9,849 nucleotides of DNA from CAYMUC01 sp964471865 (GTDB lineage Bacteria > Actinomycetota > Acidimicrobiia > Acidimicrobiales > Ilumatobacteraceae), in contig CAYYHU010000055.1 in NCBI GenBank assembly GCA_964471865.1, positions 1 to 9,849 of the forward strand. The letters run 5' to 3'. Positions within the stretch are counted from its first letter, which is position 1; each line of letters opens with the position of its first letter. Position numbers and translations under genes: made by a program. Shown one piece after another: positions 7,486-9,849 of this stretch. The notes below the pieces were generated by a model that was not told the DNA's origin, searched no databases, and saw nothing but the letters and a program-made list of their open reading frames with translations.

Positions 7486-7519
7486 AGGTGGCGAGCAAGA
7501 TCCCGCCAGTTGCTCACCT
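7486..7519 (+). other. Bulged hairpin after relA, possible terminator
   Basis: GAGCAA (7493-7498) pairs with TTGCTC (7510-7515), and AGGT (7486-7489) pairs with ACCT (7516-7519) across a three-base bulge; the loop is 11 bases. It begins seven bases after the relA stop. There is no T-tract, so termination would need Rho or an atypical mechanism. Inferred from pairing only. Confidence 0.35.
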
Positions 7520-7534
7520 GTTCGACGGCTGGGG

Positions 7535-7544
7535 TTCGATCGAA
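7535..7544. repeat. Perfect 10-base palindrome TTCGATCGAA
   Basis: The sequence reads the same on both strands. It lies 41-50 bases before the hisS start codon, near where a -35 region or operator would be. It could be a regulator site, but TCGA- and GATC-type tetramers are common throughout this genome, so chance is a serious alternative. Confidence 0.3.
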
Positions 7545-7570
7545 ATCGCAAGCCAAGGGGGATCACCCTC

Positions 7571-7576
7571 TAGCCT
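7571..7576 (+). promoter_or_regulatory. Candidate -10 box for hisS, possibly leaderless
   Basis: TAGCCT matches TANNNT and ends eight bases before GTG 7585. The bases between are pyrimidine-rich (TGCCCTTC), with no ribosome site, which favours a leaderless or nearly leaderless message. No clear -35 hexamer is present. Confidence 0.28.
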
Positions 7577-7584
7577 TGCCCTTC

Positions 7585-8844
7585 GTGTTCGCCTTCCAGA
7601 CCAGTCCCGGCATGCGCGATGTGCTGGCTCCGGAATCGGCACGATGGCGACGCTTCACCGAAACCTTCGCCCAGGTCGTCGAACCTGCCGGTTACGGCCA
7701 GGTGATCCCGCCGCTCCTCGAAGATCTCGGCGTCTTTCAACGGATTGGTGACGCCACCGACGTCGTCACGAAAGAGATGTACGACTTCGTGGACAAGGGC
7801 GGACGACATGTCTCGTTACGTCCCGAACAGACCGCGAGCGTATGTCGAGCGTTCGTTCAGCACCGGCCCGCCACACCCTGGAAGGTCTGGTACTCAGGAC
7901 CGAACTTCCGGTACGAAAAGCCGCAGCGGGGTCGATATCGCCAGTTCGATCAGGTCGGCATCGAAGTTCTCGGAGTCGATGATCCGCACCTCGATGTCGA
8001 AGTGATTGCGCTGGGCTGGCAGTTCTTCGCTGCTCTCGGACTCACCCAGGTGCGGCTGCTTGTGAACTCACTCGGTGAACCCGAGGACCGAGCCCGGTAT
8101 GTCGCTGCCCTCGCTGACTACTTCGGGGCGCATCGGGCCGAACTGTCACCGGAATCTCAGGCGACGCTCGAGCGCAACCCGTTGCGGGTTCTCGATTCCA
8201 AACGACCCCAAGACGCCGATCTCATCGCTACGGCTCCTCGTATCGCCGAGTTCTACAGCACCGCGGCCGCTGAACACTTCGCTGCGGTCACCGCCGGGCT
8301 CGCCGCGCTCGGTATCCCGGCTGAACAAGCACCGCTGTTGGTGCGCGGTCTCGACTACTACCGGCGAACCACTTTCGAGTTCGTGGGCGGCACTCTCGAT
8401 TCCGCTCAGAACGCGCTTGGTGGTGGCGGCCGGTACGACGGTCTCGTCGCCGACCTCGGAGGTCCGCCGACAGCGGGTATCGGTTTCGCGATCGGAGTGG
8501 ACCGAACCCTGATCGCGTGTGATGACGAAGGGGTGTTCGCAGCCCCGGACCGCAGCATCGAGGTGTTCGTCGTCGATACCGCCGGTGGAACCGCAGCACT
8601 CGAATTGACCCATCGCATCCGGACTGCTGGTTGGTCCTGTGACCGGGCGTTCGAAGGCCGCAGTATGAAAAGCCAGATGAAAGCCGCAGATCGCAGCGGC
8701 GCAGCGGTCGCTGTGATCGTGGGCAGCGACGAACTCGCAGCCGGGGTCGCCACGGTCCGAAGCCTCCGCAACAGCGACCACCCCCAACAACAGATCCCCC
8801 TCGACGCTCTCGTCGACCATTTGAGGACGGTGCTTCCCCGATGA
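7585..8844 (+). CDS. hisS: Histidyl-tRNA synthetase
   Basis: HisS charges tRNA-His with histidine using ATP. The 419-residue class II enzyme starts at GTG 7585, giving FAFQTSPGMRDVL, the usual N-terminal start of the family; the frame is open back to TTG 7510 but that extra stretch has no family similarity. Motifs: GYGQVIPPLLED (36-47, motif 1 region), LRPEQTASVCR (78-88), YSGPNFRYEKPQRGRYRQF (103-121, motif 2), VRGLDYYRRTTFEF (253-266, histidine-specific), GGGRYDGLV (280-288) and AGIGFAIGVDR (297-307, motif 3 with its Arg). An anticodon-binding domain fills about 325-415. The motif 2 end reads RQFDQ where His is frequent in place of Asp. Its TGA overlaps the aspS ATG, so the two synthetases are coupled. 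The gap upstream separates it from relA. Confidence 0.96.
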   Translation: MFAFQTSPGMRDVLAPESARWRRFTETFAQVVEPAGYGQVIPPLLEDLGVFQRIGDATDVVTKEMYDFVDKGGRHVSLRPEQTASVCRAFVQHRPATPWKVWYSGPNFRYEKPQRGRYRQFDQVGIEVLGVDDPHLDVEVIALGWQFFAALGLTQVRLLVNSLGEPEDRARYVAALADYFGAHRAELSPESQATLERNPLRVLDSKRPQDADLIATAPRIAEFYSTAAAEHFAAVTAGLAALGIPAEQAPLLVRGLDYYRRTTFEFVGGTLDSAQNALGGGGRYDGLVADLGGPPTAGIGFAIGVDRTLIACDDEGVFAAPDRSIEVFVVDTAGGTAALELTHRIRTAGWSCDRAFEGRSMKSQMKAADRSGAAVAVIVGSDELAAGVATVRSLRNSDHPQQQIPLDALVDHLRTVLPR

Positions 8845-9849
8845 CCTCCACCGATCGTTCCCTGCCCGAGACCGGTTCTGGTGGTCCAGTCGGTGACGCC
8901 ACGCGCTTGCGCACCCATCTGTGTGGCCGTCTCGGTCGAAGCGATATCGGCTCCACGGTGAGTGTGTGTGGCTGGGTGGGTCGCCGTCGTGAACACGGCG
9001 ACAAGTTGGCCTTCGTGGACCTTCGCGATCACACCGGAATCGTTCAATGTGTCGTCGACAACACCGTCGATGTGCGCAGCGAATATGTGGTGCGGATCAC
9101 CGGCACGGTGCGCGAACGCCCCGAGGGCACGCTGAATCCACAACTGGCGACTGGTGAGATCGAACTCGGCGACTGCGTCGTCGAGGTGTTGCGGTCCGCT
9201 GAGCCGCCGCCGTTCCCCATCGATGCTCGTGCCGATGACGTCGACGAAAGCATCCGGTTGCAGCACCGATATCTCGATCTGCGCCGCGAGCGGATGCAAC
9301 GCAATCTGCGGTTGCGCGCCACCATCAACTCGGCGATCCGCCGGGCCATGGAGGAACAGGGTTTCGTCGAAGTCGAAACCCCGATGCTCGTGCCCTCCAC
9401 ACCGGAAGGGGCCCGAGAGTTCCTGGTGCCCTCGCGTAAGGAGCCCGGTTCGTTCTACGCGTTGCCGCAGTCGCCGCAGCTGTTCAAACAGTTGTTGATG
9501 GTCGCGGGTGTCGACCGCTACTACCAGATCGCACGCTGTCTGCGCGATGAGGACCTGCGCGCGGATCGTCAGTACGAGTTCATGCAGCTCGACGCGGAGA
9601 TGAGTTTCGTCGATGTCGACGATGTGCTCGGCGCGATCGGTCATGCCGTGTTGGCGGCGGCCGAAGCCGCGACGGGGGAGAGGCCCCCGGCGATCGAACG
9701 CATCACCTGGCGCGACGCGATGAACCGCTTCGGATCCGACAAGCCGGATCTTCGCTTCGGCATGGAACTCGTCGAGTTGACCGAGGTGTTCGCTTCGACC
9801 GAGTTCAAAGCCTTCGCCGGTGCCGAGTCGATCAAAGGCATCCGGGTGG
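8841..9849 (+). CDS. aspS: Aspartyl-tRNA synthetase, 5' part (3' end outside window); probably non-discriminating
   Basis: AspS charges tRNA-Asp with aspartate. The frame runs open to the end of the window (336 residues seen of a usual near 590). The N-terminal anticodon-binding OB domain contains GWVGRRREHGDKLAFVDLRD (44-63) and ERPEGTLNPQLATGEIEL (92-109). The class II catalytic domain contains RYLDLRR (143-149), GFVEVETPML (174-183), STPEGAREFLVPSR (186-199), ALPQSPQLFKQLLMVAG (207-223) and ARCLRDEDLRADRQYEF (231-247), followed by the start of the bacterial insertion domain (GSDKPDLRFGMEL). His52 and Gly96 match the pair found in AspRS that also charge tRNA-Asn. ATG 8841 overlaps the hisS stop as ATGA, but TTG 8907 (with GGTGA ten bases upstream) would give the more usual N-terminus LRTHLCG and removes 22 poorly conserved residues. 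Confidence 0.96.
   Translation, partial: MTSTDRSLPETGSGGPVGDATRLRTHLCGRLGRSDIGSTVSVCGWVGRRREHGDKLAFVDLRDHTGIVQCVVDNTVDVRSEYVVRITGTVRERPEGTLNPQLATGEIELGDCVVEVLRSAEPPPFPIDARADDVDESIRLQHRYLDLRRERMQRNLRLRATINSAIRRAMEEQGFVEVETPMLVPSTPEGAREFLVPSRKEPGSFYALPQSPQLFKQLLMVAGVDRYYQIARCLRDEDLRADRQYEFMQLDAEMSFVDVDDVLGAIGHAVLAAAEAATGERPPAIERITWRDAMNRFGSDKPDLRFGMELVELTEVFASTEFKAFAGAESIKGIRV

Larger units (their letters stand above)
7480..7584 (+). other. relA-hisS intergenic region
   Basis: These 105 bases contain no gene. They hold a bulged hairpin (7486-7519), a perfect palindrome (7535-7544) and a TAGCCT box (7571-7576) before the hisS GTG. The AAGGGGG at 7555-7561 is too far from any plausible start to serve as a ribosome site. 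There is no T-run after the hairpin. A separate promoter for hisS-aspS is plausible but unproven. Confidence 0.45.

Noticed and set aside
7531..7550. GGGGTTCGATCGAA resembling a tRNA T-arm
   Set aside because: No acceptor, anticodon or D-arm pairing can be built around it, so it is not a tRNA or a recognisable tRNA fragment.
7480..7584. T-box riboswitch upstream of hisS
   Set aside because: GGGAGGTGGCGAG only loosely recalls the T-box core; the gap is about 100 bases, too short for a full T-box, and no specifier loop or antiterminator is visible.
8406..9644. 412-codon open frame on the minus strand across hisS and aspS
   Set aside because: It spans the coupled hisS-aspS junction and has no recognisable domain; both plus-strand genes are certain.

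Overview
The window is a dense, single-strand (+) block of conserved bacterial housekeeping genes: a 3' fragment of queA, then tgt, yajC, secD, secF, apt, relA (long Rel/RSH type), hisS, and a 5' fragment of aspS. High G+C (about 60-65% by eye), mostly TGA stops, GTG starts, SecD/SecF motif variants (AVDSYIVYFER, GYSLYDTIVVFDKV) and the gene order secD-secF-apt-relA-hisS-aspS point to an actinobacterium. Because queA-tgt is kept next to yajC (mycobacteria lack the queuosine pathway), and because ppiB and the hydrolase gene found between relA and hisS in mycobacteria are absent here, a deep branch such as Acidimicrobiia is my best guess. That placement is inference.

Layout. 1-1718: queuosine tRNA modification, queA (5' end missing) overlapping tgt by 13 bases. 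1719-1839: a 121-base gap with three inverted repeats in tandem and no obvious promoter of consensus quality. 1840-4733: Sec translocon accessory subunits YajC, SecD and SecF, tightly packed (3-base gap, then an ATGA overlap). 4749-7479: adenine phosphoribosyltransferase and the bifunctional (p)ppGpp enzyme, 7 bases apart. 7480-7584: a 105-base gap with a bulged hairpin and a perfect 10-base palindrome. 7585-9849: histidyl- and aspartyl-tRNA synthetases joined by an ATGA overlap; aspS runs off the window.

Functionally the genes cover wobble-base modification of tRNAs, membrane protein export, purine salvage, the stringent response and tRNA charging. No mobile element, CRISPR array, RNA gene, phage gene or defence system is visible, and I find no evidence for a new biological system. 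The points worth a second look are small: a non-discriminating signature in AspRS, an altered motif beside the Tgt nucleophile, possible leaderless starts for apt and hisS, and the structured tgt-yajC and relA-hisS gaps.
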